Shown one piece after another: positions 7,892 through 16,615 of a stretch of DNA of 64,000 bases. The DNA lies in contig NZ_JBHYGL010000008.1 of NCBI RefSeq assembly GCF_051859025.1, forward strand, positions 1 to 64,000, read 5' to 3'. The position numbers and the translations under genes are program-made. This DNA comes from Falsiroseomonas sp051859025 (lineage in GTDB: Bacteria > Pseudomonadota > Alphaproteobacteria > Acetobacterales > Acetobacteraceae). How positions within the stretch are numbered: the stretch's first letter is position 1; each line of letters begins with the position of its first letter. Below the pieces are notes generated by a model. The model saw nothing but the letters and a program-made list of their open reading frames with translations, was not told where the DNA came from and did not search any database.

Positions 7892-9183
7892 AGCATCAAG
7901 CTCAGCGGTTCCTCGACGATCTTCTTGAAGGCCTGGATCCACTCCGCCGCCAGCGCGCCATCGACGACGCGGTGATCGACGGAGAGCGTGCAGGTCATCA
8001 CCGTCGCGATGGCCAGCGCGCCATTCTTCACCACGGGCCGCTGTTCGCCGGCGGACACGGCGAGGATGCCGGCCTGCGGCGGGTTGATGATGGCCGCGAA
8101 GTCGCGGACCCCATACATGCCCATGTTGGAAATGGAGAAGCCGCCGCCCTGGAACTCCTCGGGCTTCAGCTTGCCCGACTTGGCCCGCGAAGCGAGGTCC
8201 TTCATCTGCGTGCTGATGGAGGCGAGCCCCGCCTGGTCCGCCTTCCGGATGATCGGCGTGATCAGCCCGTCCGGGATGCTGACAGCCACGGAAATGTCGA
8301 CGTCATGGTACTGGAGGATCGCGTCCTCCGTCCATGTCGCGTTCACTGCCGGGAAGCGCCGCAGCGTCACCGCCGCCGCCTTGATCACCAGGTCATTGAC
8401 CGAAAGCTTGAAGGCGCCAGGCCCATCCTTGGGCGAGGTCGCGTTCAGCTGCGACCGCAGCTTGAGCAGCGCATCGATCTCGATATCCATCGAGACGTAG
8501 AAATGCGGCACATTCTGCTTCGATTCCGACAGCCGCCGCGCGATCACCTTGCGCATGGTGCTGTTCGGCACGGCGGTATGCGGCGCCGTGATGACGGGCG
8601 CGGCGGGCTTCGGCGCCGGCGCAGCGACCGGGGCTGCGGCGGGTGCCGGTGCGGCAGAAGCCACGGGTGCCGGCTTCGCCGCCGGGCCCCTGGCCAGCGC
8701 CGCATCCACATCCGCCTTCACGATGCGGCCATTCGGGCCGCTGCCGGCCACGCCCGCCAGATCCAGCCCCGCCTGTTCCGCCATGCGGCGGGCGAGCGGG
8801 GATGCGATCACGCGGCCGCCCGAGGCTGCCGGCGCGGCGGCCGGTGCCGCTGCGGGCGCCGGGGTTGCCGGTGCCGCTTCCGTCTTCGGCGTCGCCGCGG
8901 CCGGCGCGGGCTTGGCGGCGGGCGCCGCATCCGCGCTTTCGCCGGCTTCCACCAGCACCGCGATCACGTCGTTCACCTTCACGCCGGCCGTGCCGCCGGC
9001 GACGACGATCTTGCCGAGGATGCCTTCATCCACGGCCTCCACTTCCATCGTCGCCTTGTCGGTCTCGATCTCGGCGATGATGTCGCCGGCCTTGACCTGC
9101 TCGCCTTCCTTCTTGAGCCAGCGGGCGAGCGTCCCCTCCGTCATCGTCGGGGACAGTGCCGGCATCAGGATGTTCGTCGCCAT
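7888..9183 (-). CDS. pdhC: Pyruvate dehydrogenase complex dihydrolipoamide acetyltransferase (E2)
   Basis: The 431-residue E2 core transfers the acetyl group from lipoate to CoA. Layout: one lipoyl domain (residues 1-80; lipoylated K43 in 'ETDKATMEVEA'), an Ala/Pro linker, a peripheral-subunit-binding domain (about 124-163, 'SPLARRMAEQAGLDL...GPNGRIVKADV'), a second Ala/Pro linker and the catalytic domain (about 205-431) with the active site 'SVDHRVVDGA' (H404, D408). Only one lipoyl domain is present here; the E1 beta subunit carries another. It begins 17 nt after pdhB and is coupled to the downstream GNAT gene by a 4-nt overlap. Confidence 0.96.
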   Translation of the reverse strand: MATNILMPALSPTMTEGTLARWLKKEGEQVKAGDIIAEIETDKATMEVEAVDEGILGKIVVAGGTAGVKVNDVIAVLVEAGESADAAPAAKPAPAAATPKTEAAPATPAPAAAPAAAPAASGGRVIASPLARRMAEQAGLDLAGVAGSGPNGRIVKADVDAALARGPAAKPAPVASAAPAPAAAPVAAPAPKPAAPVITAPHTAVPNSTMRKVIARRLSESKQNVPHFYVSMDIEIDALLKLRSQLNATSPKDGPGAFKLSVNDLVIKAAAVTLRRFPAVNATWTEDAILQYHDVDISVAVSIPDGLITPIIRKADQAGLASISTQMKDLASRAKSGKLKPEEFQGGGFSISNMGMYGVRDFAAIINPPQAGILAVSAGEQRPVVKNGALAIATVMTCTLSVDHRVVDGALAAEWIQAFKKIVEEPLSLML

Positions 9184-9200
9184 CGTCCTGCTCCCTCCCC

Positions 9201-10541
<1,341 letters not shown>

Positions 10542-10542
10542 G

Positions 10543-11592
10543 TCAGCGGCCCCCTGCCACGACGGAAGCGTCATCGATCAGGATATCGGTCCAGAGTTCG
10601 CTCTCATCCGGCTCCGGGCTGGTCTGGGCGAAATCGGCGCTGTCCTGCACGATCGCCTTCACCTCGTCGTCGATCACCTTCAGCTCGGCCTCCGTCACGC
10701 CGAAGCTTTCCAGCAGCAGGCGGCGCGCGGTCTCGATGCAGTCATTCTGCTCCCGCATCTTCTGCACCTCCTCCCGCGTCCGGTACTTGGCCGGGTCGGA
10801 CATGGAATGGCCGCGGTAGCGGTAGGTCTTCATCTCCAGCAGATAGGGGCCGAGGCCCGCGCGGCAGTGGGCGACGGCGCGCTCACCGGCCTCCCGCACC
10901 GCGATCACGTCCATGCCGTTCACCTGCTCACCGGGGATGCCCCAGGGGCTGCCGTTCTTGGACAGGTCCTTGGACGCGCTGGCGCGGTCCACGCTGGTGC
11001 CCATGCCGTACTTGTTGTTCTCGATCACGAAGATGCAGGGCAGCTTGAACAGCGCCGCCAGGTTCAGGCTCTCATAAACCTGCCCCTGGTTGGAGGCACC
11101 CTCGCCGAAATAGGTCACGGCGACGGCGCCATCCTCCCGGTACCAATTGGCGAAGGCCAGGCCGGCGCCGAGGGAGACCTGCGCGCCCACGATCCCGTGG
11201 CCGCCATAGAAGCCCTTCTCGCGGGAGAACATGTGCATGCTCCCGCCCTTGCCCTTGGAATAGCCGCCGATGCGGCCCGTGAGTTCCGCCATCACGCCGC
11301 GCGCTTCCATGCCGGTGGCCAGCATGTGCCCGTGGTCGCGGTAGGAGGTGATGACCTGGTCGCCCTGCTTGAGGCAGAGTTGCATGCCGACCACGACCGC
11401 TTCCTGGCCGATATAGAGGTGGCAGAACCCGCCGATGAGGCCCATGCCATACAACTGGCCGGCCTTCTCCTCGAACCGGCGGATCAGCAGCATGTCGCGA
11501 TAGGCACGCGTCAGTTCCGGCTTGCTGATTCCGGGCTCCGCGCCCTTGGGCGCCCCCTTGCCCCGCGGCTTGCGGGTGGCGGTCTCGGCCAT
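10543..11592 (-). CDS. pdhA: Pyruvate dehydrogenase E1 component subunit alpha
   Basis: The 349-residue ThDP-binding subunit has the motif 'FGEGASNQG' followed by 'IENNKYGMGT' (the GDG-x(n)-NN-type thiamine motif), the 'LYIGQEAVVVGM' helix and the loop 'RYRGHSMSDPAKYR' that contains the regulatory/phospho-loop serines in eukaryotic homologues. The first gene of the pdhA-pdhB-pdhC-GNAT-lpd-methyltransferase series, it is preceded by a 358-bp gene-free interval holding a perfect inverted repeat (11701-11725). GAGGACACC upstream of the ATG provides a plausible ribosome-binding site. Confidence 0.96.
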   Translation of the reverse strand: MAETATRKPRGKGAPKGAEPGISKPELTRAYRDMLLIRRFEEKAGQLYGMGLIGGFCHLYIGQEAVVVGMQLCLKQGDQVITSYRDHGHMLATGMEARGVMAELTGRIGGYSKGKGGSMHMFSREKGFYGGHGIVGAQVSLGAGLAFANWYREDGAVAVTYFGEGASNQGQVYESLNLAALFKLPCIFVIENNKYGMGTSVDRASASKDLSKNGSPWGIPGEQVNGMDVIAVREAGERAVAHCRAGLGPYLLEMKTYRYRGHSMSDPAKYRTREEVQKMREQNDCIETARRLLLESFGVTEAELKVIDDEVKAIVQDSADFAQTSPEPDESELWTDILIDDASVVAGGR

Positions 11593-11950
11593 GCGGTGTC
11601 CTCCTCAGGGCTTGCCTTGTTTTTCGCATCTACGCGGCCCGGCAGGGCTGCGCAAGGCACGGTCTCGCGCGAAAAGCGTTGATGCTGCAACGCAATACGA
11701 CAATTAACCGAAACACGGTTAATTGCCATTCCGGCTCCAGAGACGCCGTCCTGCAACCTCAATGAGGCGCCAGCTAAGGGCTGTCAGCCCCCCCGTAGCG
11801 CGTTCGGTTACCCGGCGCCGCACAGGCGGCGATGATGATGCGCGGAGGCGGGGCGGTACCGTTCTTTTGTTGCGCGGAGGCGTTGATCCCGCCGCCGCCG
11901 GTACCGCGCCGCCGATGGCCAGGCCGCCCGCGATGCCGACCCGACCCGGA
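11593..11950. other. Gene-free interval upstream of the pdh operon
   Basis: This 358-bp stretch lies between the divergently placed stop of the patatin gene and the start of pdhA, both on the minus strand. No credible coding frame is seen: frames that cross it are low-complexity and antisense-like. The part nearest pdhA (about 11620-11730) is visibly richer in A/T than the surroundings and contains the palindrome listed separately; the promoter of the pdh operon should lie here. Confidence 0.6.
11701..11725. promoter_or_regulatory. Perfect 10-5-10 inverted repeat upstream of pdhA (candidate operator)
   Basis: CAATTAACCG and CGGTTAATTG are exact reverse complements around AAACA, in an A/T-rich island 109 bp upstream of the pdhA start. 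The AT-rich arms and odd-length spacer look more like a protein-binding site (GntR/TetR-type dyad) than a terminator, since no T-run follows either side. Which regulator binds is unknown. Confidence 0.5.
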
Positions 11951-13132
11951 TCACGCATTCCCCTTCCGCCGAGGCGCCGCTTCCACCGACGGCGCCCCCT
12001 GCCCGTGCGGCCCCAGCACATCGAAGGTCCGCGCGCCCAGTTCATGCGGCATGGGCGCCAGCCAGGGGGATGCCACCAGCGTCGCCGTGGCGTCCGACAG
12101 CCCCTGCGCCCAGCGTTCCCGCATGGTGCCGCGGCTGAATTCGTAGTCCTTGCTCTGCCCCTGGCTTTCCGCCGGCCGGTAGATGATCTGCGCGATGTCC
12201 ATCGTCGTCACGCAGCCGAAATCATAGAGGAAGCGGCCCTCCGGCGTGTCGCGCAATTCCGGCGGCAGCTTGTCCCAGAGCGTGTTGATGTTGTGCCGCA
12301 CGTCATGCATCGCGCGCACCGTGTCGGTCGCCGCGCGGGTGCGGCTGCTGTAGCGGATGTCCTTCTCCCGCTCCGCCACCTCCTCCAGCGTCGTCGGCAG
12401 GGCGCCGCGGGCGTGGAAGACATCCACCTGGAAGGTCAGGCGGGACCGGCGGGGGATCTTCTCCAGCACGTATTGCAGCGGCGTGTTGGAAACCAGGCCG
12501 CCATCCCAGTAATGCTCGCCATCGATCTCGATGGCGGGGAAGCCTGGCGGCAGCGCGCCGCTGGCCATGATGTGCTCCGCGCGGATCGGCGTCTCCGCGC
12601 TGTCGAAATAGGCGAAGTTGCCGGTGCGGACATTCACGGCGCCGACGGAAAGGCGCATGGGGCCGTGGTTGATGCGGTCGAAATCGACCAGCGTTTCCAG
12701 CGTCGTCCTCAGCGCGGCGGTGTCGTAGTAGCTGGCGGGCGGCGCGGTGCCGAACCAGGCGGTGGCGGGCTGGGGGGCGAAGAAGCCGGGCTGGCCGAAC
12801 AGCAGCGCCTCCGCCGTCGCCACGGTCCGGCGCTGGCCGGGCGGCGGCACCAGCCCTTCCAGCCACCCCGCCCAGAAGCCCCGCGGTTCCGTCACCTGTT
12901 CCCAGAACAGGCGCAGCCGGTCCACCCGCTGTTCCGGCGCGTTGCCGGCGATGATCGCCGCGTTGATGGCGCCGATCGAGATGCCGGCGACCCAGTCCGG
13001 TTCGTAGTCGGACCGGGCCAGGGCCTCATAGACGCCGGCCTGGTAGCTGCCGAGCGCGCCGCCGCCCTGCAGCACCAGCGCAATCTTCTTGTCGTAGCCC
13101 GGCGGCCGGGGCGGGAATGGGGGAAGGGTCAT
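11951..13132 (-). CDS. Patatin-like phospholipase family protein
   Basis: The 393-residue lipid acyl hydrolase has the oxyanion loop 'LQGGGALGSYQAGVYEAL' (residues 21-38), the nucleophile elbow 'GISIGA' (S52) and the catalytic aspartate in 'YWDGGLVSNTP' (D210), the Ser-Asp dyad of patatins. The C-terminal 150 residues resemble the DUF3734 extension that accompanies this bacterial subgroup. No signal peptide is seen, so it probably acts in the cytoplasm or on the inner leaflet. It lies between ftsB and pdhA, where related genomes usually have no intervening gene, together with the divergent dioxygenase gene. Confidence 0.92.
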   Translation of the reverse strand: MTLPPFPPRPPGYDKKIALVLQGGGALGSYQAGVYEALARSDYEPDWVAGISIGAINAAIIAGNAPEQRVDRLRLFWEQVTEPRGFWAGWLEGLVPPPGQRRTVATAEALLFGQPGFFAPQPATAWFGTAPPASYYDTAALRTTLETLVDFDRINHGPMRLSVGAVNVRTGNFAYFDSAETPIRAEHIMASGALPPGFPAIEIDGEHYWDGGLVSNTPLQYVLEKIPRRSRLTFQVDVFHARGALPTTLEEVAEREKDIRYSSRTRAATDTVRAMHDVRHNINTLWDKLPPELRDTPEGRFLYDFGCVTTMDIAQIIYRPAESQGQSKDYEFSRGTMRERWAQGLSDATATLVASPWLAPMPHELGARTFDVLGPHGQGAPSVEAAPRRKGNA

Positions 13133-13277
13133 CCGTCGATCTCCAACAGGCGGCAGCCTTGGCGATGGCGAATTTTGCGCCGGCGCGGGGCATGGTCACG
13201 CCGCGACAGCCGGCGGTTGGCGCCAGGGCGCTGGGATGGTTGGCACAGTGCCCGGGCCTGCGCTAACAAACTTGGTA

Positions 13278-14321
13278 ATGGTCAGCGCCCCGAACCCGTT
13301 GCGATGGCTGCTCCTGCCCTGGCACGCGCTTCGCGTGGCGACCAGCGAGAAGGCCTTCCGCGACAACCCCGTCATCGGCAGCCCCCGCCTCAACCGCCTG
13401 GGCCTGCACATCGCCCGCAAGCGCCTGGCGCACCGCATGGCCGCGCGCCGACGTGCCGCCATGGCATCGCTGCTGACGGACGACCAGCGCGCCGCCTTCC
13501 TGCGGGATGGCTACCTGGTGATCCCCGACTTCCTGCCGCCCGAGACCTTCGAGGCGATGCATGCGGAGGTGATGGCCAGAGACGCCCGCGCGCGCGAATC
13601 CATCGATGGCTACACGATGACGCGGCTGATCCCGCTGGATGCGATGGCGCTGCGGCAGATGCCGGCGACGCGGGGCGCGCTGCTGACGCCGCGCTACCTC
13701 GGCCTGCACCACTACATCGGCAGTTTCCGCCGCCTGCCCCGGCTTTACGTGCAGACCATCTTCTCCGGCGTGCGGGACGGCCCGCCGGATGTGCAGAGCC
13801 ACTACCACACCGACACCTTCTTCCCGACGGTGAAGTCCTGGCTGCTGCTGACGCCGGTGAACCAGGCGGAGGCCGGCTTCACCTACATCCCCGGCAGCCA
13901 CCTGCCGAACCGGCGGCACCTGGCCTGGGAACGCCGCGCATCCTGGACGGCGCATGAGGCGAGGGACAGGCTGACCGGCGAAGGGTCACTCCGCATCGCG
14001 GAGGAGGAGTTGGCGCGGCTGCGCTACGAGGCCCCGCGCAAGCTGGAGGCACAGCCCAACACGCTGATCATCGCCGATACCAGCGGCTTTCACCGCCGCG
14101 GGCTGAGCGAGGGCTTCGCCTGCCGCATTTCCATCTGGGCCCAGGCGCGGGGCACGCCCTTCCTGCCCTGGCCGGGCGGGGATTTGGCGATCCCGGCGCT
14201 GCGGGGCCTGGGCACGCGCGCCTTCGGCTGGCTGGACCATGCGGTGAAGCGGCTGCGCGGGCGGGACAATGGCTGGCGCTTCGCCGGCACGCGCCGGCCG
14301 GCGGACCCGCCGCCGACGTAA
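13278..14321 (+). CDS. Phytanoyl-CoA dioxygenase (PhyH) family protein
   Basis: The 347-residue protein is a predicted Fe(II)/2-oxoglutarate oxygenase of the PhyH type. The facial triad is visible: H177 and D179 in 'SHYHTDTFFP' and the distal histidine H272 in 'SGFHRRG', with R283 in 'CRISIW' positioned to bind 2-oxoglutarate. 'LTDDQRAAFLRDGYLVIPDFL' (about 66-86) is the characteristic PhyH N-terminal helix. The N-terminal 60 residues are basic and poorly conserved-looking. The ATG at 13278 is chosen over one at 13236, which adds a non-conserved leader; neither has a strong Shine-Dalgarno sequence. It is divergent from the patatin gene; the substrate is unknown. Confidence 0.85.
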   Translation: MVSAPNPLRWLLLPWHALRVATSEKAFRDNPVIGSPRLNRLGLHIARKRLAHRMAARRRAAMASLLTDDQRAAFLRDGYLVIPDFLPPETFEAMHAEVMARDARARESIDGYTMTRLIPLDAMALRQMPATRGALLTPRYLGLHHYIGSFRRLPRLYVQTIFSGVRDGPPDVQSHYHTDTFFPTVKSWLLLTPVNQAEAGFTYIPGSHLPNRRHLAWERRASWTAHEARDRLTGEGSLRIAEEELARLRYEAPRKLEAQPNTLIIADTSGFHRRGLSEGFACRISIWAQARGTPFLPWPGGDLAIPALRGLGTRAFGWLDHAVKRLRGRDNGWRFAGTRRPADPPPT

Positions 14322-14339
14322 TGTGGATGCCGGCCTGAT

Positions 14340-14702
14340 TCAGAACAGGCGGGGTTCGGGTCCGTAGGGGATCACGAGCTCGTCCTTGCCGACGAAATTC
14401 AGCAGCTGGCGCGCGCGCTCATCCAGCTGGTCGCGGTCCAGGCGGTCGCCCCGCATGCCCTGCACGCGGCGTTCCCAGCTTTCCAGCTCGGTCCGCGCCC
14501 TGTCCAGGTCCTGCCGCGCATCCGCCAGCACCACCAGCCGCTGTTCGCTGGCAATCAGCCCGCGTTCGCCATGCACGGCGTGCCAGATGAAATAGCCGCA
14601 GGCCGCCATGAAGAAGACCGGCAGCATGGCACTGCGCAACCCCCGCCCGATGGCCGCGAGGATGCCCTCGCGCCGCTCCGGCGCCCCGTATTCGTCACTC
14701 AC
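14340..14702 (-). CDS. ftsB: Septum formation initiator FtsB/DivIC family protein
   Basis: The 120-residue bitopic membrane protein has a single transmembrane helix ('LPVFFMAACGYFIWHAV', about residues 24-40), then a coiled coil ('QRLVVLADARQDLDRARTELESWERRVQGM') and the conserved end 'DQLDERARQLLNFVGKDELVIPY' of FtsB/DivIC. It would act in the divisome with FtsL/FtsQ. The GTG at 14702 (GGGGGG upstream) is preferred: the frame remains open to a GTG at 14795, but that codon lies inside the eno terminator hairpin. Position immediately after eno is the standard eno-ftsB arrangement. Confidence 0.85.
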   Translation of the reverse strand: MSDEYGAPERREGILAAIGRGLRSAMLPVFFMAACGYFIWHAVHGERGLIASEQRLVVLADARQDLDRARTELESWERRVQGMRGDRLDRDQLDERARQLLNFVGKDELVIPYGPEPRLF

Positions 14703-14779
14703 GTCTTCGAGCCCCCCGCCCGTCTCCGCGCCGCCAGGAAAACAGGAGTTTGCACCCCTGTCCAGCGAAAGAAGGTTAA

Positions 14780-14803
14780 CCCTGCGCGCCCCCACGCGCA
14801 GGG
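14780..14803 (-). terminator. Rho-independent-type terminator after eno
   Basis: CCCTGCGCG and CGCGCAGGG pair perfectly around a 6-nt loop. On the minus strand the stem is followed by TTAACCTTCTTT, a pyrimidine/T-rich tract. It lies 9 nt beyond the eno stop codon and before the chosen ftsB start. Confidence 0.65.
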
Positions 14804-14811
14804 CGCTTCCT

Positions 14812-16089
14812 TCAGCGGCGCAGGACCGAACGCCCGGCGTAGCGCGCGGCGCTGCCCAGTTCCTGCTCGATGCGGATCAGCTGGTTGTACTTCGCCATGC
14901 GGTCGGATCGGCTCAGCGAGCCCGTCTTGATCTGCCCGCAATTGGTGGCCACCGCGAGGTCCGCGATGGTGCTGTCCTCCGTCTCGCCGGAGCGGTGGCT
15001 CATCACCACCTTGTAGGCGGCGCGATGCGCGGTCTCCACCGCCTCCAGCGTCTCCGTCAGGCTGCCGATCTGGTTGACCTTCACCAGGATGGCGTTGCCC
15101 GTCCCGGTCTCGATGCCGCGCCGCAGGCGTTCCGTATTCGTCACGAACAGATCGTCGCCGACCAGGTTCACGGTCTTGCCGAGCCGGTCCGTCAGCAGCT
15201 TCCAGCCGGCCCAGTCATCCTCGCTCATCCCATCCTCGATGGAGACGATGGGGAACTTGGCGCAGAGGCCGGCGAGGTAGTCGACCATGCCGGCGCTATC
15301 GAGCTTCTTGCCCTCGCCTTCCATGTCGTAGACGCCGTCCTTGTAGAACTCGGTCGCGGCGCAATCGAGGGCGAGCATGATGTCCTCGCCCAGGCGGTGC
15401 CCGGCCTTCTCGCAGGCCTTGGCGATGAAGCCCAGCGCCTCATCCGCGCTGCCGATGTTGGGGGCGAAGCCGCCCTCGTCGCCGACATTGGTGGAAAGGC
15501 CGGCATCGTGCAGCGCCTTCTTGAGCTGCATGAAGATCTCGGACCCGATGCGCACCGCATCGGCCACCGTGCCGGCGGCGACCGGCATGATCATGAATTC
15601 CTGGATATCGATCGGGTTGTCCGCGTGCTGGCCGCCATTGATGATGTTCATCATCGGCACCGGCAGGGTGCGGGCGAAGACGCCGCCGACATGGCGATAG
15701 AGCGGGATGTCGAGGTCGATGGCCGAGGCCTTCGCCACCGCCAGCGACACCGCCAGGATGGCGTTGGCGCCAAGGCGCGACTTGTTCGGCGTGCCGTCCA
15801 GCTCGATCATCGTCTCATCGATATGGACCTGATCATAGGCATCCATGCCGCCGATGGCGTCGAAGATCTCGCCCTCGATATTGCCGCAGGCGCGCCTGAC
15901 GCCCTTGCCGCCGTAGCGGGCCTTGTCGCCATCCCGCAGTTCCACCGCCTCATGCGCGCCGGTGGAGGCGCCGGAGGGGACGATGGCGCGGCCGCGGGCA
16001 CCGCTGTCCAGCACCACCTCGGCCTCCACCGTCGGGTTGCCGCGGCTATCGAGGACCTCGCGGGCGATGATGTCGGCGATGGCGGCCAT
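14812..16089 (-). CDS. eno: Enolase (phosphopyruvate hydratase)
   Basis: The 425-residue glycolytic enzyme interconverts 2-phosphoglycerate and phosphoenolpyruvate. Visible landmarks are 'DSRGNPTVEAEV' at the N-terminus, 'GGQHADNPIDIQEFMIMP', the flexible loop and metal-binding 'SIEDGMSEDDWAGW', 'VGDDLFVTN', 'VKVNQIGSLTE' with the catalytic lysine, and the signature 'SHRSGETEDSTIADLAVA'. Length and motifs are canonical. It starts a minus-strand run (eno-ftsB, then pdh genes further on). Confidence 0.97.
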   Translation of the reverse strand: MAAIADIIAREVLDSRGNPTVEAEVVLDSGARGRAIVPSGASTGAHEAVELRDGDKARYGGKGVRRACGNIEGEIFDAIGGMDAYDQVHIDETMIELDGTPNKSRLGANAILAVSLAVAKASAIDLDIPLYRHVGGVFARTLPVPMMNIINGGQHADNPIDIQEFMIMPVAAGTVADAVRIGSEIFMQLKKALHDAGLSTNVGDEGGFAPNIGSADEALGFIAKACEKAGHRLGEDIMLALDCAATEFYKDGVYDMEGEGKKLDSAGMVDYLAGLCAKFPIVSIEDGMSEDDWAGWKLLTDRLGKTVNLVGDDLFVTNTERLRRGIETGTGNAILVKVNQIGSLTETLEAVETAHRAAYKVVMSHRSGETEDSTIADLAVATNCGQIKTGSLSRSDRMAKYNQLIRIEQELGSAARYAGRSVLRR

Positions 16090-16170
16090 GGGGCACTCCG
16101 GGGCTGGGGGATGGCGCGCGATTAACCTTGTGCGGGGCGCGCGGCAAGCCTGCGTGCGGGCACGGCCGCG

Positions 16171-16440
16171 CTATTCACCGCCGCCGCCATCGCCGCCCCC
16201 ATCGCCGCCCCCATCGCCGCCCCCATCGCCATCGACCGACATCGATGCCTCCCCCGCGATCCCCTGGGTCGCTTTCACAAGCAGCACGAGGGCGAAGACC
16301 CAGGCGGCGATGAAACTCCAGATCAACAGGGGCGAGGCTTCGTTGACGATGCCGCCGATCATCAGGGCGGTCGCGATGCCGAAGGTGATGACCCGCGAAA
16401 AGACCCTGGGCCTGCTCGCCCCCGCGGATTGCATCGCCAT
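16171..16440 (-). CDS. Small two-helix membrane protein with Gly-Asp repeat tail
   Basis: The 89-residue protein was not recognised as a named family. Residues 16-33 and 37-56 are hydrophobic ('VITFGIATALMIGGIV' and 'PLLIWSFIAAWVFALVLLV') and should form a helical hairpin in the inner membrane. The last 20 residues are a (Gly-Asp-Gly-Gly)-type repeat encoded by a 12-bp tandem repeat (about 16185-16230). Glycine/aspartate tails like this are found in small membrane proteins of unknown function. The hydrophobic pattern and minus-strand codon bias make it a likely real gene, probably a separate unit downstream of the repeat element. Confidence 0.6.
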   Translation of the reverse strand: MAMQSAGASRPRVFSRVITFGIATALMIGGIVNEASPLLIWSFIAAWVFALVLLVKATQGIAGEASMSVDGDGGGDGGGDGGGDGGGGE

Positions 16441-16511
16441 CGCCCGCTCCCTCGCTGCCCGACAGTCTGGACGAAACGGGCCCCCGAGGCATCCCCGAAA
16501 GCGGTCGGCGG

Positions 16512-16615
16512 CTAGAGCAATATGCGTTCAGATGGAATCATCTGAACGCATTTCTCGCTCTGGATTCAATGACTTATAGATCACGAGCTGCGTTCAAGCG
16601 AACGCAGCCTGCTAG
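16512..16615. repeat. Two-hairpin palindromic intergenic element bounded by CTAG
   Basis: The element starts and ends in CTAG. Hairpin 1: 13-bp perfect arms at 16522-16534 and 16539-16551 with loop GAAT, plus an outer AGAGC/GCTCT pairing (16514-16518 with 16557-16561). Hairpin 2: 9-bp perfect arms at 16587-16595 and 16600-16608 with loop AAGC. Both hairpins contain the same GCGTTC core. Composition is much lower in GC than its neighbourhood. It resembles the dispersed palindromic intergenic repeats common in alphaproteobacteria; the 3' boundary overlaps the stop codon of the chemoreceptor-like gene. Confidence 0.65.

Noticed and set aside
14703..14795. Upstream GTG start for FtsB
   Set aside because: It lies inside the eno terminator hairpin and adds residues without family resemblance.
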